DNA from: Emticicia sp. | Lineage (GTDB): Bacteria > Bacteroidota > Bacteroidia > Cytophagales > Spirosomataceae | DNA length: 37,271 bases | Assembly: GCA_023254245.1 (NCBI GenBank) | Contig: JALQYE010000020.1 | Location: 1 to 37,271, forward strand | Direction: 5' to 3' | Shown: piece by piece, positions 1 to 8,016 of the stretch | Layout: each line of letters opens with the position of its first letter | Position numbering within the stretch: the first letter of the stretch is position 1 | Translations under genes and position numbers: made by a program | Notes under the pieces: model-generated | Told to the model about the DNA's origin: nothing | Databases searched by the model: none | The model's input: the letters and a program-made list of their open reading frames with translations, nothing else

Positions 1-4
1 AGAA

Positions 5-781
5 GTGAGTAAATACGCAACCACCGAAATCACCAGTGCCGAAATTCCATCGGATAATCCTGTTCATCAACGTTTATATTTTCCGTATGTAGAGGCGGCA
101 AAAATAATTCATGGAAATGTGTTAGAATTGGGCTGTGGCTGGGGACGTGGTGTAGAAACGCTCATCGAAAAGTGTGACCATTACACGGGGCTCGATAAAA
201 ATCAACCGTTGATTGACCAACTTCAAGCGGCGTACCCAAAACATACTTTTCAAACGGCTGATTTGCCGCATTTATCTGCCTTCAAAGATAATACTTTCGA
301 TTATGTCGTGACTTTTCAGGTTATCGAGCATATTCAAGATGATAATAAATTTCTTTCAGAAATTGCTCGTGTATTAAAACCAAACGGACGTGTGTTGCTC
401 ACTACCGTCAACCGACCATATTCATTGAGCCGTAATCCTTGGCACGTGCGTGAATATGATACGCAAGAATTACGTTCACTCATGCAAAAATATTTCTCGA
501 AAGTAGAGACCATGGGTGTGGGTGGCAATAAAAAAGTATGGGATTATTACGAAGAGAATAAGCAATCGGTAAATAAAATCATGCGTTTTGATATTTTCGA
601 TTTACAACATCGTTTGCCAGCTTGGATGCTTCGAGGGCCATACGAATTTTTGAACCGTTTCAATCGAAATAAGCTCATGGCTGAAACGGGTAGTTTGGCA
701 GCTTCGATAGACGTGACTGATTTTCATGTTTCAAACGAACCAGAGAAGTGCATTGATTTCTTTTTTGTGGCTACTAAGTAA
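5..781 (+). CDS. Class I SAM-dependent methyltransferase
   Basis: A 258-residue Rossmann-fold methyltransferase of the Methyltransf_11/UbiE-like type. The SAM-binding motif I is clear at residues 41-48 (LELGCGWG), followed by an acidic strand end (TGLDKN) and a motif IV-like segment (FDYVVTFQVIEHI). The C-terminal third has no motif that tells the substrate. The ORF opens with GTG at base 5, right at the window edge, so the true start could lie upstream. The next gene begins 12 bases after the stop, so the two may be cotranscribed. The methyl acceptor is not predictable; a small molecule, lipid or quinone-like acceptor is possible. Confidence 0.85.
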   Translation: MSKYATTEITSAEIPSDNPVHQRLYFPYVEAAKIIHGNVLELGCGWGRGVETLIEKCDHYTGLDKNQPLIDQLQAAYPKHTFQTADLPHLSAFKDNTFDYVVTFQVIEHIQDDNKFLSEIARVLKPNGRVLLTTVNRPYSLSRNPWHVREYDTQELRSLMQKYFSKVETMGVGGNKKVWDYYEENKQSVNKIMRFDIFDLQHRLPAWMLRGPYEFLNRFNRNKLMAETGSLAASIDVTDFHVSNEPEKCIDFFFVATK

Positions 782-793
782 TAAGGATTGGTT

Positions 794-1246
794 ATGCACT
801 TAGTTTCGGATAGAACAACTTCTGAAAGTGCTGATTTTCAGGCACTTGTTCAAAGCCTTGATGCTTATTTAACGATTGTCAATGGCGAGAATCATTCATT
901 TTTTAACCATTATAATCAAATCAATAATCTTAAAAACTGCATCGTAGTTTATGCCGATGGTGAGCCTATCGGTTGTGGTGCAATGAAGGTCTTTGATAAT
1001 GAAACAATGGAGATAAAACGAATGTATGTGAAAGAAAACTATAGAGGCAAAGGTGTAGCGAAGTTTATCTTAGCATCTTTAGAACAATGGGCTAAAGAAA
1101 TGGGAAATAAGGCATGTGTCTTAGAAACCAGTAAAACCATGCTTGATGCTGTTAGTCTTTATAAAAGTTTTGGTTATTTGAGAATTCCCAATTATGGGCA
1201 ATATATAGGTGTAGAAGTAAGTATTTGCTTCAAAAAAATAGTATAG
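794..1246 (+). CDS. GNAT family N-acetyltransferase
   Basis: A GNAT-fold acetyl-CoA-dependent N-acetyltransferase of about 150 residues, the normal size for a stand-alone domain. The acetyl-CoA pyrophosphate loop is visible as YRGKGVAK (Q/RxxGxG/A type), preceded by the usual beta-4 strand (MEIKRMYVKENY) and followed by ALYKSFGY-like text (SLYKSFGYLRI). The ORF track begins at TTG 788; ATG 794 is preferred because an AAGGA ribosome-binding sequence lies at 783-787 with suitable spacing. It sits between a methyltransferase and a hemW-like gene with short gaps, suggesting one transcript. The amine substrate is unknown. Confidence 0.85.
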   Translation: MHLVSDRTTSESADFQALVQSLDAYLTIVNGENHSFFNHYNQINNLKNCIVVYADGEPIGCGAMKVFDNETMEIKRMYVKENYRGKGVAKFILASLEQWAKEMGNKACVLETSKTMLDAVSLYKSFGYLRIPNYGQYIGVEVSICFKKIV

Positions 1247-1259
1247 CAACCCATTTTCG

Positions 1260-2435
1260 ATGCACCTTTATCTTCATATTCCTTTTTGCCGTAGGGCGTG
1301 TCATTACTGTGATTTTCATTTCAGTACAAATCTTTCGTTGAAAACTACGGTTGTAGAAGCTATTTGTAGAGAAATAGACTTACAAGCTAATTACCTGAAA
1401 AATAAGCGATTAGAAACAATCTACTTTGGGGGAGGCACTCCTTCGTTGCTGAATATGAACGAATTGTATGATGTTTTTGAGACAATCAAAAAACATTATA
1501 CCTTCGCCGACGACATTGAGATAACTATGGAAGCCAACCCCGACGATATCACTCGTGACCGTTTGGCAATTCTTCAAAGATTTGGTTTTAATCGCCTTAG
1601 CATCGGAATTCAGTCTTTTGATGATAATCATTTGAAATACCTCAATCGTATTCATACTTCGCAGCACGCCGAAGATTGTGTGCGGTTGGCTCAAGAAATG
1701 GGGTTCGAGAATCTTACGATTGATTTGATTTATGGGATTCATCCATTGCTGACACTTCCCAAAAAACTACAAAAAACTCAGTCGGAATTTACCTCAGGTA
1801 TCCATCAGATTTGGCAACGAGATTTAGAAAAGGCAATTCAGCTAAATGTACCGCATATTTCCTCGTATTGCCTAACAATCGAGCCCAAAACTGTTTTTGG
1901 TAAATGGCTGCAAATCAATAAGATACCACCCATTGATGAAGAATTTGCTTCACAGCAATTTGATATTTTAGTAAATACGTTGGCCGAAGCGGGCTACGAA
2001 CAATACGAAATCTCTAACTTTTGCCGAGATAACCGCTATTCACGCCACAATACTTCCTACTGGAAACGCCATGAATACTTGGGCGTGGGACCATCGGCAC
2101 ACTCTTTTAATGGTGAATCTCGTCAATTTAATGTATCGAATAACCCTGCGTATATTAAAGCCCTTACGCTCGGTCAAGTTCCCGCCGACTATGAAGTTTT
2201 GACACCCGAAGAAAAAGTAAACGACTATATTATGACTGGGCTTCGCACCAAATGGGGCTGTGATTTAGCCGAGATTGAGAAAATGGTCGGGCAAAAATGG
2301 GTAAAATCTAATGAAGAAGTACTTCGACAAAATCTCTCTCAAAACTTCTTAAAACTTGATAGTCAGTTGCTTACACTTACGCAAAAAGGCAAATTATTTG
2401 CTGATAGAATTGCGAGTGATTTGTTTTTGGTGTGA
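1260..2435 (+). CDS. hemW: HemW-like radical SAM protein (heme chaperone / HemN-related)
   Basis: Radical SAM protein of the HemN/HemW group, 391 residues. The 4Fe-4S motif CRRACHYC (CxxxCxxC) lies at residues 10-17, and IYFGGGTPS, TMEANPD and SIGIQSF are the expected downstream motifs. HemW proteins are heme chaperones rather than true anaerobic coproporphyrinogen oxidases; the short N-terminus directly before the cluster motif and the C-terminal winged-helix-like part fit HemW. Start ATG 1260 lies 13 bases past the preceding stop. Odd point: after YGI (residues 157-159) there is a segment of about 17-21 residues that family members normally lack, bounded by near-identical GIHP and GIHQ. Confidence 0.88.
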   Translation: MHLYLHIPFCRRACHYCDFHFSTNLSLKTTVVEAICREIDLQANYLKNKRLETIYFGGGTPSLLNMNELYDVFETIKKHYTFADDIEITMEANPDDITRDRLAILQRFGFNRLSIGIQSFDDNHLKYLNRIHTSQHAEDCVRLAQEMGFENLTIDLIYGIHPLLTLPKKLQKTQSEFTSGIHQIWQRDLEKAIQLNVPHISSYCLTIEPKTVFGKWLQINKIPPIDEEFASQQFDILVNTLAEAGYEQYEISNFCRDNRYSRHNTSYWKRHEYLGVGPSAHSFNGESRQFNVSNNPAYIKALTLGQVPADYEVLTPEEKVNDYIMTGLRTKWGCDLAEIEKMVGQKWVKSNEEVLRQNLSQNFLKLDSQLLTLTQKGKLFADRIASDLFLV

Positions 2436-2445
2436 TTTTTACGAA

Positions 2446-2471
2446 AAAAGCCACCTCGAAAGATGGCTTTT
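2446..2471. terminator. Bidirectional terminator between hemW and the LysM gene
   Basis: Hairpin with arms AAAAGCCA and TGGCTTTT around a 10-base loop, flanked by A-runs on one side and T-runs on the other. It sits in the 58-base gap between convergent genes and can serve both strands. Confidence 0.8.
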
Positions 2472-2493
2472 CTGAAATATTTTCGATTAAAAA

Positions 2494-3213
2494 CTACTGC
2501 TTTTCAGCAAATGGAATAATCAATTTTTCGCCACGAGCGGCATAGTTTTTAGTCTTCTTATTTGCTTGCATGATGAGTGTTTGCGAAACCCCATATTTGT
2601 TACTTACTACTCTAATAATATCACCTGGGCCTACTGTATGAATGGCTTTGATACGAACTTTGAGTTTCGTAACTCCAACCTTGATACCACTTTCATCAAC
2701 ACCAGGATTCATTGCTTTCAGTGTCTCTTTCTTAATATTATAACGATTGGCAATACCAAAGAAAGTTTCACCATCACCTACGGTATGTGTATAAGTTTCG
2801 CCACCTGATGGAATTTCAACTTTTGGTTTTTCTTCCTTCGGCTTTTCCTCTTTGGACTTCTCTTCTTTTGGTTTTTCTTCTTTTATGGCTGTTGCTTCAT
2901 TTTTATCGCCTACCTTTGGTACAGATACCTCTGGCAAACCATCGGTAGTTGGAGCAGCACTTCCTGATGATGCTTCAGCAGTAGCAGTGTCTTCTTCGGG
3001 CATATTACCCACTGCTTTTGAAACTGTATCGGCAGGAACTGCGGTTAGGTCATCACTACCCGTAGTATCATCTGACATATACTTCCAGCCAATGTAAAGC
3101 AAAGCACAAATAATACCCACAAGCACTAATAAAACCGCCATTGGCAGATTGCGGGCAGGCTCCTTGGGACGTTCATTACGTTGTTCTCGATTTTCTCGGT
3201 CTTCGAACTGCAT
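2494..3213 (-). CDS. Membrane-anchored LysM domain protein
   Basis: A 239-residue peptidoglycan-binding candidate. A short cytoplasmic N-terminus rich in Arg/Glu is followed by one membrane segment (about residues 24-45, AVLLVLVGIICALLYIGW), a low-complexity linker with repeated KEEKP units (about 105-135), and two LysM-like domains (about 140-188 and 189-236, the first starting THTVGDGETFFGIANRY). This layout places the LysM domains outside the inner membrane, held by one anchor. It is the last gene of a leftward run that includes GNAT and purE, with a 97-base gap before it. LysM domains bind N-acetylglucosamine-containing glycans; a structural or septation-related role is inference. Confidence 0.85.
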   Translation of the reverse strand: MQFEDRENREQRNERPKEPARNLPMAVLLVLVGIICALLYIGWKYMSDDTTGSDDLTAVPADTVSKAVGNMPEEDTATAEASSGSAAPTTDGLPEVSVPKVGDKNEATAIKEEKPKEEKSKEEKPKEEKPKVEIPSGGETYTHTVGDGETFFGIANRYNIKKETLKAMNPGVDESGIKVGVTKLKVRIKAIHTVGPGDIIRVVSNKYGVSQTLIMQANKKTKNYAARGEKLIIPFAEKQ

Positions 3214-3267
3214 GGGAAAAGGTGTTTTAATTTATAAATAGGAAAACAAGTATTTTTATTAATGTAT

Positions 3268-3286
3268 AATTGAAAATGAATAATTA
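3268..3286. repeat. AT-rich dispersed repeat, copy A
   Basis: The 19-mer AATTGAAAATGAATAATTA resembles a second 19-mer at 4320-4338 (four mismatches). Both lie in intergenic gaps of the same leftward gene run. This is weak low-complexity similarity. Confidence 0.35.
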
Positions 3287-3310
3287 GATACAACTAAAAT
3301 ATCCATTAGT

Positions 3311-3820
3311 TCAATTTACCTCTATTTCAAACAAACTTAAACAAGCTCCTTCGTAATGTTTGGGTAAACCTTCGGATTTTTGTAAGGTTGTTAATCCTAA
3401 GAACTGAAATCCACAGCTTTGGTAATAAGCTATTAACGGCTCATTATCTCCCCAAGTGTCCATTCTGATAAACTTTTTGTTGTTGAGTTTACAGAAAGCA
3501 TTTGCCCAATTAATAATCGCTTTTACGAAATGTTGTCCTCTAAACGCTGGGTTTGTCGCAATCCGATGAATATAAATAGCTGGGTCATTACTTTTTTCGC
3601 CCCAAATCAAGACATCTTCATAGGTAACTGCAAAAATACAAGCAATCTGTTCGTCAATAACTATTTTCCATTGCCTATTTTCACTGATTTCGGTTTCTAC
3701 AAGTGTTCGCTCGAAGCCTTGCCAATGTTTATTAAACTTTGTTTTCTGAAAGATAATGGCTTCTTCATAAAGCTTAAAAATCGAAGCAATATCTTCGATA
3801 GAACTATTGAGTATTTGCAT
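3311..3820 (-). CDS. GNAT family N-acetyltransferase
   Basis: A 169-residue GNAT acetyltransferase. The characteristic beta-4/alpha-3 region reads IYIHRIATNPAFRGQHFVKAII, a slightly divergent acetyl-CoA loop (RGQHFV in place of the usual RGxGxG/A), and the C-terminal YYQSCGFQFLG is the usual GNAT end motif. The start ATG at 3820 is only 6 bases past the purE stop, so it is probably translated from the purKE transcript. The acceptor is unknown and nothing in the sequence connects it chemically to purine synthesis. Confidence 0.8.
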   Translation of the reverse strand: MQILNSSIEDIASIFKLYEEAIIFQKTKFNKHWQGFERTLVETEISENRQWKIVIDEQIACIFAVTYEDVLIWGEKSNDPAIYIHRIATNPAFRGQHFVKAIINWANAFCKLNNKKFIRMDTWGDNEPLIAYYQSCGFQFLGLTTLQKSEGLPKHYEGACLSLFEIEVN

Positions 3821-3826
3821 GCGAGC

Positions 3827-4312
3827 TTATACCGTTTTTTTCAGTTCTTCGTTCATTTCTTCTACCAAATCTTTCAACCCTTCGCTGTATGCTCTTAGTT
3901 TTTTTGCAATTTCTTCATCATTTGCTCCTAAGATTTGAGCGGCTAAAATTCCCGCATTTTTTGCACCATTCAACGAAACCGTCGCAACAGGTACACCCGC
4001 AGGCATTTGAAGAATCGAGAGAATCGAATCCCAACCGTCAATCGAATTGCTTGATTTGATAGGTACACCAATCACGGGCAAAGTTGTACTTGATGAAACC
4101 ATACCTGGCAAGTGAGCAGCACCACCCGCACCCGCAATGATTACTTTTAAGCCTCGACGACGTGCCGAATGGGCATAATCAAGCATTTTTTGTGGTGTAC
4201 GATGTGCCGAAACTACTTCTTTTTCGTAAGGAATTCCGAATTGTTCTAATATTTCAACTGCTGCCGACATTACTTTCCAGTCGGATAAACTACCCATTAT
4301 GATTCCAACCAT
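3827..4312 (-). CDS. purE: N5-carboxyaminoimidazole ribonucleotide mutase PurE
   Basis: Class I PurE, 161 residues, the usual bacterial length. It converts N5-CAIR to CAIR in de novo purine synthesis. Clear signatures are GSLSDWKVM near the N-terminus, the SAHRTP loop that carries the catalytic His, and the [11 protein letters not shown] and GVPIKSS segments that form the nucleotide site. It follows purK on the same strand with a 90-base gap, the normal pairing because PurK makes the PurE substrate. The gap holds an AT-rich repeat-like sequence. Confidence 0.97.
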   Translation of the reverse strand: MVGIIMGSLSDWKVMSAAVEILEQFGIPYEKEVVSAHRTPQKMLDYAHSARRRGLKVIIAGAGGAAHLPGMVSSSTTLPVIGVPIKSSNSIDGWDSILSILQMPAGVPVATVSLNGAKNAGILAAQILGANDEEIAKKLRAYSEGLKDLVEEMNEELKKTV

Positions 4313-4319
4313 CTTCGTT

Positions 4320-4338
4320 AATTGTGAATGTTTAATTA
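4320..4338. repeat. AT-rich dispersed repeat, copy B (purK-purE gap)
   Basis: The 19-mer AATTGTGAATGTTTAATTA matches the copy at 3268-3286 in 15 of 19 positions. The rest of the gap (to 4402) continues with similar ATT-rich text such as ATTAATCATTTATCATTC. Confidence 0.35.
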
Positions 4339-4402
4339 TTGATGCTTAATTACAAACATAGTGTTGTCTTTCATTAAACATTAATCATTTATCATTCACC
4401 AT

Positions 4403-5590
4403 TTATTTTGAGATTACTTTTAGTTTTTCTTTTACAAAAATGACCTTTTCTTTTAATTTATCAAAATTTTGGTCGATAATCGTTATATGTCCCATTTTTC
4501 GGAAAGGCTTTGTTATTTTCTTTCCATAAAGAAACGGATGCACACCCTCTATGCCCAAAACCTCATTCATGCCCTCGTACACCGCTTCTCCCGAATGGCC
4601 ATCTTCACCCAATAGATTTACCATTGCTGCTTTTGAGTGTGCTTTAGTACTTCCGAGGGGTAAATCAAAAATTGCTCTTAAGTGCTGCTCATACTGCGAA
4701 ACATCGTTGGCTCTGATACTCTGATGACCGCTGTTGTGTGGGCGTGGGGCTACTTCATTGATTAAGATTTTACCATCTTTGGTCAAGAACATTTCTACGG
4801 CCAATAAACCCACCACGCCAAAGGCTTCGGCGGTTTTGATGGCTACTTGCTCTGCTTGAGTTTCAATTTCAGCAGTGATTTCGGCAGGAGCGAAGAGGTA
4901 TTCAACCAAATTAGCTTCTGGATGGAATACCATTTCTACCACTGGAAAAGTCTTGATTTCACCACTGGCATTGCGGGCTACAATTACGGCCAGTTCTTTC
5001 TCGAAGTCAACCATTTTTTCCAACACACTTGGATGGTCGAAGGATTTCACCAAATCTGCTTCGGTGCGTAGAACCTGTACACCTTTGCCGTCGTAGCCAC
5101 CCGTGCCAAGTTTATGAACCGCAGGTAAAAAATCAACGTAGTTTTTTACATCGGCTTGGTTTTCAGTAAGTATAAAATCGGCTGTTGGTAAATTATTGTC
5201 TTTATAAAATTGCTTTTGAATACGCTTATCTTGAATTAATCGCAAAACTGAAGGTTGTGGATACACCAATTTACCTTGCTTCTCGAAGGCTTCGAGTGCT
5301 TCGATGCTAACATTTTCGATTTCAATCGTAATGATGTCGCAGTCTTGCCCAAAAGCCATTACTGTATCGAAATCTTTTAGCGAACCATTCACAAATTCGT
5401 GAGCAATGTGTTTGCAAGGTGCATCTGGGTCAGGGTCAAGCGATTTGATAGTGAAGTCGAAGTCGATGGCAGCTTGAATAATCATTCTGCCAAGTTGGCC
5501 ACCGCCAAGAATACCGAGTTTTTTTGAGTTATCGAATTGCACGAAGAAGTTTTTTTGTGCAAAGATAAGCATGGCATTATCGAAAAGCAA
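4403..5590 (-). CDS. purK: N5-carboxyaminoimidazole ribonucleotide synthase PurK
   Basis: ATP-grasp ligase that makes N5-CAIR from AIR, bicarbonate and ATP, the substrate of PurE encoded next. The N-terminal GILGGGQLGRM motif, the ATP-grasp loop GTGGYDGKG, and the metal/nucleotide segment INEVAPRPHNSGH are all present. The ORF start at 5590 (MLFDNAM) puts about 24 residues before KKLGILGGG, longer than most PurK proteins. In-frame alternatives are ATG 5572 and GTG 5542, the last giving a more typical N-terminus. The 5590 start lies 2 bases from the channel gene stop, which favours coupled expression, so the start is left at 5590 with low certainty. Confidence 0.95.
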   Translation of the reverse strand: MLFDNAMLIFAQKNFFVQFDNSKKLGILGGGQLGRMIIQAAIDFDFTIKSLDPDPDAPCKHIAHEFVNGSLKDFDTVMAFGQDCDIITIEIENVSIEALEAFEKQGKLVYPQPSVLRLIQDKRIQKQFYKDNNLPTADFILTENQADVKNYVDFLPAVHKLGTGGYDGKGVQVLRTEADLVKSFDHPSVLEKMVDFEKELAVIVARNASGEIKTFPVVEMVFHPEANLVEYLFAPAEITAEIETQAEQVAIKTAEAFGVVGLLAVEMFLTKDGKILINEVAPRPHNSGHQSIRANDVSQYEQHLRAIFDLPLGSTKAHSKAAMVNLLGEDGHSGEAVYEGMNEVLGIEGVHPFLYGKKITKPFRKMGHITIIDQNFDKLKEKVIFVKEKLKVISK

Positions 5591-5592
5591 TC

Positions 5593-6405
5593 TTAATGCG
5601 AATGATTGAACTCATTTCCGCAGTGTGGACACTTAATTTTATGTTTTTGGCCACGCATTTGCTCCGCAAAACCCGATGCCAAGATACCCGTAGGCAAGGC
5701 AAAAAGTGCTACCCCCATAATGGCAATTAAACCTCCGATGATTTTTCCGATGGGCGTAATGGGCCGATAGTCAGCATCTCCGACGGTTGTCATGGCGTTT
5801 ACGCCCCACCACATGGCTTCGGGAATGCTCGAAAACTTGCTTGGTTGCACTTCATGCTCGAAATAATAAAGTGTACTCGACGAAATAATTAACACAAAAA
5901 CAATAAAGACAAAGCTCAGAACGAGTTCTTCCTGCTTTTCTTTCATTACCTTCTGAATTACCCGAAGGGCGTGAAAATATTTACTTACTCTAAATAAACG
6001 CAACATTCGGAGCAAGCGAAGAATCCGAACAAAGCCTAAGTCAGTAATGAAAATGGAAACGTAAAAAGGAGCAATAGAAAATAAATCGACTAAGCCCCAC
6101 GCCGAAAAAATAAATTTTAATCGTCCTTTGATTGGGTGCGAGAAATGCGGATTTTCGACACAAGACCATAGGCGTAAGCCATATTCAATCGTAAAAATAA
6201 TGACCGAAAATACCTCAAAATCAAGTAGAAGTTGGTGGTATTTGTGCTGAATACTCGGAACCGTATCTAAGATAATAGCAATGGCATTGAGCGAAATAAT
6301 GACCGTCAGGAAAATATTTACCCAGAAACTCAAACCGAGTTTTCGATGCCAAGTAATTTCGAGAATATTGTGTACGTGCTTGCGTAACGAAACCGTCGGA
6401 CTCAT
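5593..6405 (-). CDS. Six-TM voltage-gated ion channel family protein with altered filter
   Basis: A 270-residue ion transporter of the voltage-gated cation channel family. S1-S6 are recognisable: S1 around residues 28-50, an arginine-rich S4 (RILRLLRMLRLFRVSKY, about 126-142), S5 (about 160-182), a pore region (AMWWGVNAMTTVG) and S6 (GGLIAIMGVALFALPTGI). Bacterial K+ channels of this build normally carry TTVGYGD in the filter; here the codons read TTVGDADYRP, so Tyr is Asp and Gly is Ala. The C-terminus ends in a small CPHCG...HSH motif, a possible metal knuckle also seen in relatives. It leads the purK-purE run, 2 bases before purK. Potassium selectivity should not be assumed. Confidence 0.88.
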   Translation of the reverse strand: MSPTVSLRKHVHNILEITWHRKLGLSFWVNIFLTVIISLNAIAIILDTVPSIQHKYHQLLLDFEVFSVIIFTIEYGLRLWSCVENPHFSHPIKGRLKFIFSAWGLVDLFSIAPFYVSIFITDLGFVRILRLLRMLRLFRVSKYFHALRVIQKVMKEKQEELVLSFVFIVFVLIISSSTLYYFEHEVQPSKFSSIPEAMWWGVNAMTTVGDADYRPITPIGKIIGGLIAIMGVALFALPTGILASGFAEQMRGQKHKIKCPHCGNEFNHSH

Positions 6406-6471
6406 TAAATGTTAGGTAGTGTTTATTTGACCAAATTAAGAAAAAAAAGCTATTTGCTAAGATAAAAACGT

Positions 6472-6499
6472 AAAAAAGGTCAACGATTGCTCATTGACC
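6472..6499 (-). terminator. Terminator of the small secreted protein gene
   Basis: On the minus strand GGTCAA(TG) ... TTGACC forms a short hairpin followed by TTTTTT. It lies downstream of the 63-residue ORF and upstream of the channel gene. Confidence 0.6.
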
Positions 6500-6536
6500 C
6501 CTCTACTTACTCAATTGATTATAGAAAATAAGATTA

Positions 6537-6728
6537 TTATTCTGTTTTCTTTTCGCAGCAAGCTTTGCTTTCTTTTTTACATTCTTTGGCCATTTCTTTG
6601 TCGCAGCATTTCATTTCTTTTTTTGCTGCTTCTCGGCGAGCTTTACGGCCACCTTTTTCTTTCTCTACTGCCAAAACAACTGTGGTTGCCGATACCACCA
6701 ATGCGAAAACTACGATTAACTTTTTCAT
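6537..6728 (-). CDS. Small secreted Lys/Cys-rich protein
   Basis: A 63-residue ORF with a good signal peptide (MKKLIVVFALVVSATTVVLA) and a mature part of about 43 residues made almost entirely of Lys, Glu, Arg, Ala and five Cys arranged as CC-x7-C-x6-CC. I do not recognise a family. A stand-alone terminator follows and a 74-base gap precedes it, so it is probably a real monocistronic gene. The paired cysteines suggest metal binding or disulfide bonds in the periplasm; that is inference only. Confidence 0.65.
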   Translation of the reverse strand: MKKLIVVFALVVSATTVVLAVEKEKGGRKARREAAKKEMKCCDKEMAKECKKESKACCEKKTE

Positions 6729-6802
6729 GATAAAATATTTTAAGATTTTTAAACAGTAATAGATTACTTATTGAATCTCAAATATTATACCAATCTTGAT
6801 AA

Positions 6803-7222
6803 TTAATTGATGGCGAGTGTGTGCGTAATCTCGGCAGTTGGACTAAATTGAGCGGTTGCTGAGCAGTATTTCTCCATCGAAAGCTGAATAGCTCGCTCAA
6901 CTTTGCCTTGGTCGAGCTGGCCTTTGAAGGCAAAATGAATATTTATTTTGCGAAACGGACTCATTTCTGTTCCTTCGATTTTCACACGCTCGCCCTCAAC
7001 CGATATTCTAATATCATCAATTACTTGGCGTTGTTTTTTCAAAATCAAAATTACATCAATGGCTGTGCAGCCTCCCAACCCCATCAAGAGCATTTCCATG
7101 GGTCTTGCTCCTAAGTTATGTCCGCCAATATCTACATTAGCATCCATGTGGTTGACTGTACCCGCTGTTCCGATGGCTTCAAAATGGAAGGCGTCATCGA
7201 CTCTAACTAATTCTACTTTCAT
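6803..7222 (-). CDS. OsmC/Ohr family protein
   Basis: OsmC-type protein, about 139 residues from the preferred start ATG 7222 (MKVELVRVDD); the ORF track start at 7285 adds an unlikely 21-residue extension. Two conserved cysteines are present, one in GLGGCTAIDVILILKKQRQ and one in KYCSATAQFSP, the pattern of thiol-dependent peroxide-reducing OsmC/Ohr proteins. The HNLGARPMEMLLMGLGGCT region is the family hallmark. It likely reduces organic hydroperoxides in the cytoplasm, but this YhfA-like branch is not biochemically uniform. It is encoded alone between a small secreted protein and a long AT-rich gap. Confidence 0.9.
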   Translation of the reverse strand: MKVELVRVDDAFHFEAIGTAGTVNHMDANVDIGGHNLGARPMEMLLMGLGGCTAIDVILILKKQRQVIDDIRISVEGERVKIEGTEMSPFRKINIHFAFKGQLDQGKVERAIQLSMEKYCSATAQFSPTAEITHTLAIN

Positions 7223-7605
7223 TCGATTACCTATGTCTGTTTTTTTGATAACATATTCAAAGTAAAAGAAAGTTTCTCTAAACAAGAAATCAATTCTTTA
7301 TAATCTTCGTTAAAATGATTTTTTGCGAATGGACTAATTGAGAAGAAGTATTTGTCGATAATTTAAAAGTATAGGATAATCTTTAAATAGTTATATTTAT
7401 TTGATTTGATGTAGATTTTGTTCTTAAACCTATTTTTGTGGTTTTTTATAATTTAATTTCAAAAGATAGTAAAAATTAAACCTATAAATCTAATTTTAAT
7501 AAAAATAATATTGTACTATTCTAATATTTTAATTTACTATAAAAAGAATATGTGCCAAATAATATTTGGTTATAGATGTATTTTGCAAAATAATTTAAAA
7601 AATAC
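7223..7605. other. AT-rich intergenic region without recognised gene
   Basis: About 380 bases between the divergent OsmC gene and the small membrane protein. It is very AT-rich with runs of A and T. I see no coding sequence, structured RNA or clear repeat in it; a promoter for osmC on the minus strand is expected here but I cannot place it. Confidence 0.5.
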
Positions 7606-7637
7606 TTGACAGGTGTCAAATTATTCTACTATATTTG
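7606..7637 (+). promoter_or_regulatory. Promoter with overlapping operator-like inverted repeat
   Basis: A Bacteroidota -7 element TATATTTG (7630-7637, consensus TAnnTTTG) is preceded at 21 bases by TTG (7606-7608). The -33 part is embedded in the inverted repeat TTGACA-GG-TGTCAA (7606-7619), whose perfect 6-base arms suggest a dimeric repressor site covering the promoter. The ATG of the next gene follows at 7658. Confidence 0.6.
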
Positions 7638-7657
7638 TGTTACAAAACAGCAAAATC

Positions 7658-7948
7658 ATGAGAAATAACATAGACAAAGAAACTTACACGTGGTCATTTA
7701 AGGTATTCGCTCTTCTTGGAATCCTACTTTTGTTGGTAAATATCTTTTTATATTTTTCGAAAGAGCCTACGCACGTCATGGCATTTCAGTTTGCAAGTTC
7801 TACCTTCTGCTTGTTGTTAGCTGTTGGTGTTTGGATGCGTTTAGAATACTTAAAAGCATTCCAAGTAGCTACTTACAAGGCACGTCGTGTGCCAATGTGG
7901 GCTTCAATTTTCGTATTCGTATTCACTGCTTTTTCAAGATTCTTCTAA
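7658..7948 (+). CDS. Small membrane protein, unknown function
   Basis: A 96-residue protein from ATG 7658; the track start at 7613 would lie across the promoter and is rejected. Two strong hydrophobic segments are visible (about residues 12-31, FKVFALLGILLLLVNIFLYF, and 40-57, FASSTFCLLLAVGVWM), and a third near the C-terminus (MWASIFVFVFTAFSRFF). There is no domain I recognise. It has its own promoter and its own terminator, so it is a monocistronic unit, probably under control of the regulator that binds the inverted repeat upstream. Confidence 0.7.
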   Translation: MRNNIDKETYTWSFKVFALLGILLLLVNIFLYFSKEPTHVMAFQFASSTFCLLLAVGVWMRLEYLKAFQVATYKARRVPMWASIFVFVFTAFSRFF

Positions 7949-7983
7949 GAGATTTCTCTAAACAAACTATATAACTATCCATG

Positions 7984-8016
7984 AGGGCAAAATGACTTTG
8001 GTTGTTTTGCCCTTTT
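7984..8016 (+). terminator. Terminator after the small membrane protein
   Basis: AGGGCAAAA and TTTTGCCCT form a 9-base-pair stem with a 12-base loop, followed by a T-run. Confidence 0.8.

Noticed and set aside
2852-3097. 81-residue + ORF opposite the LysM gene
   Set aside because: Shadow of the low-complexity KEEKP linker and the Ala/Ser-rich region on the other strand.
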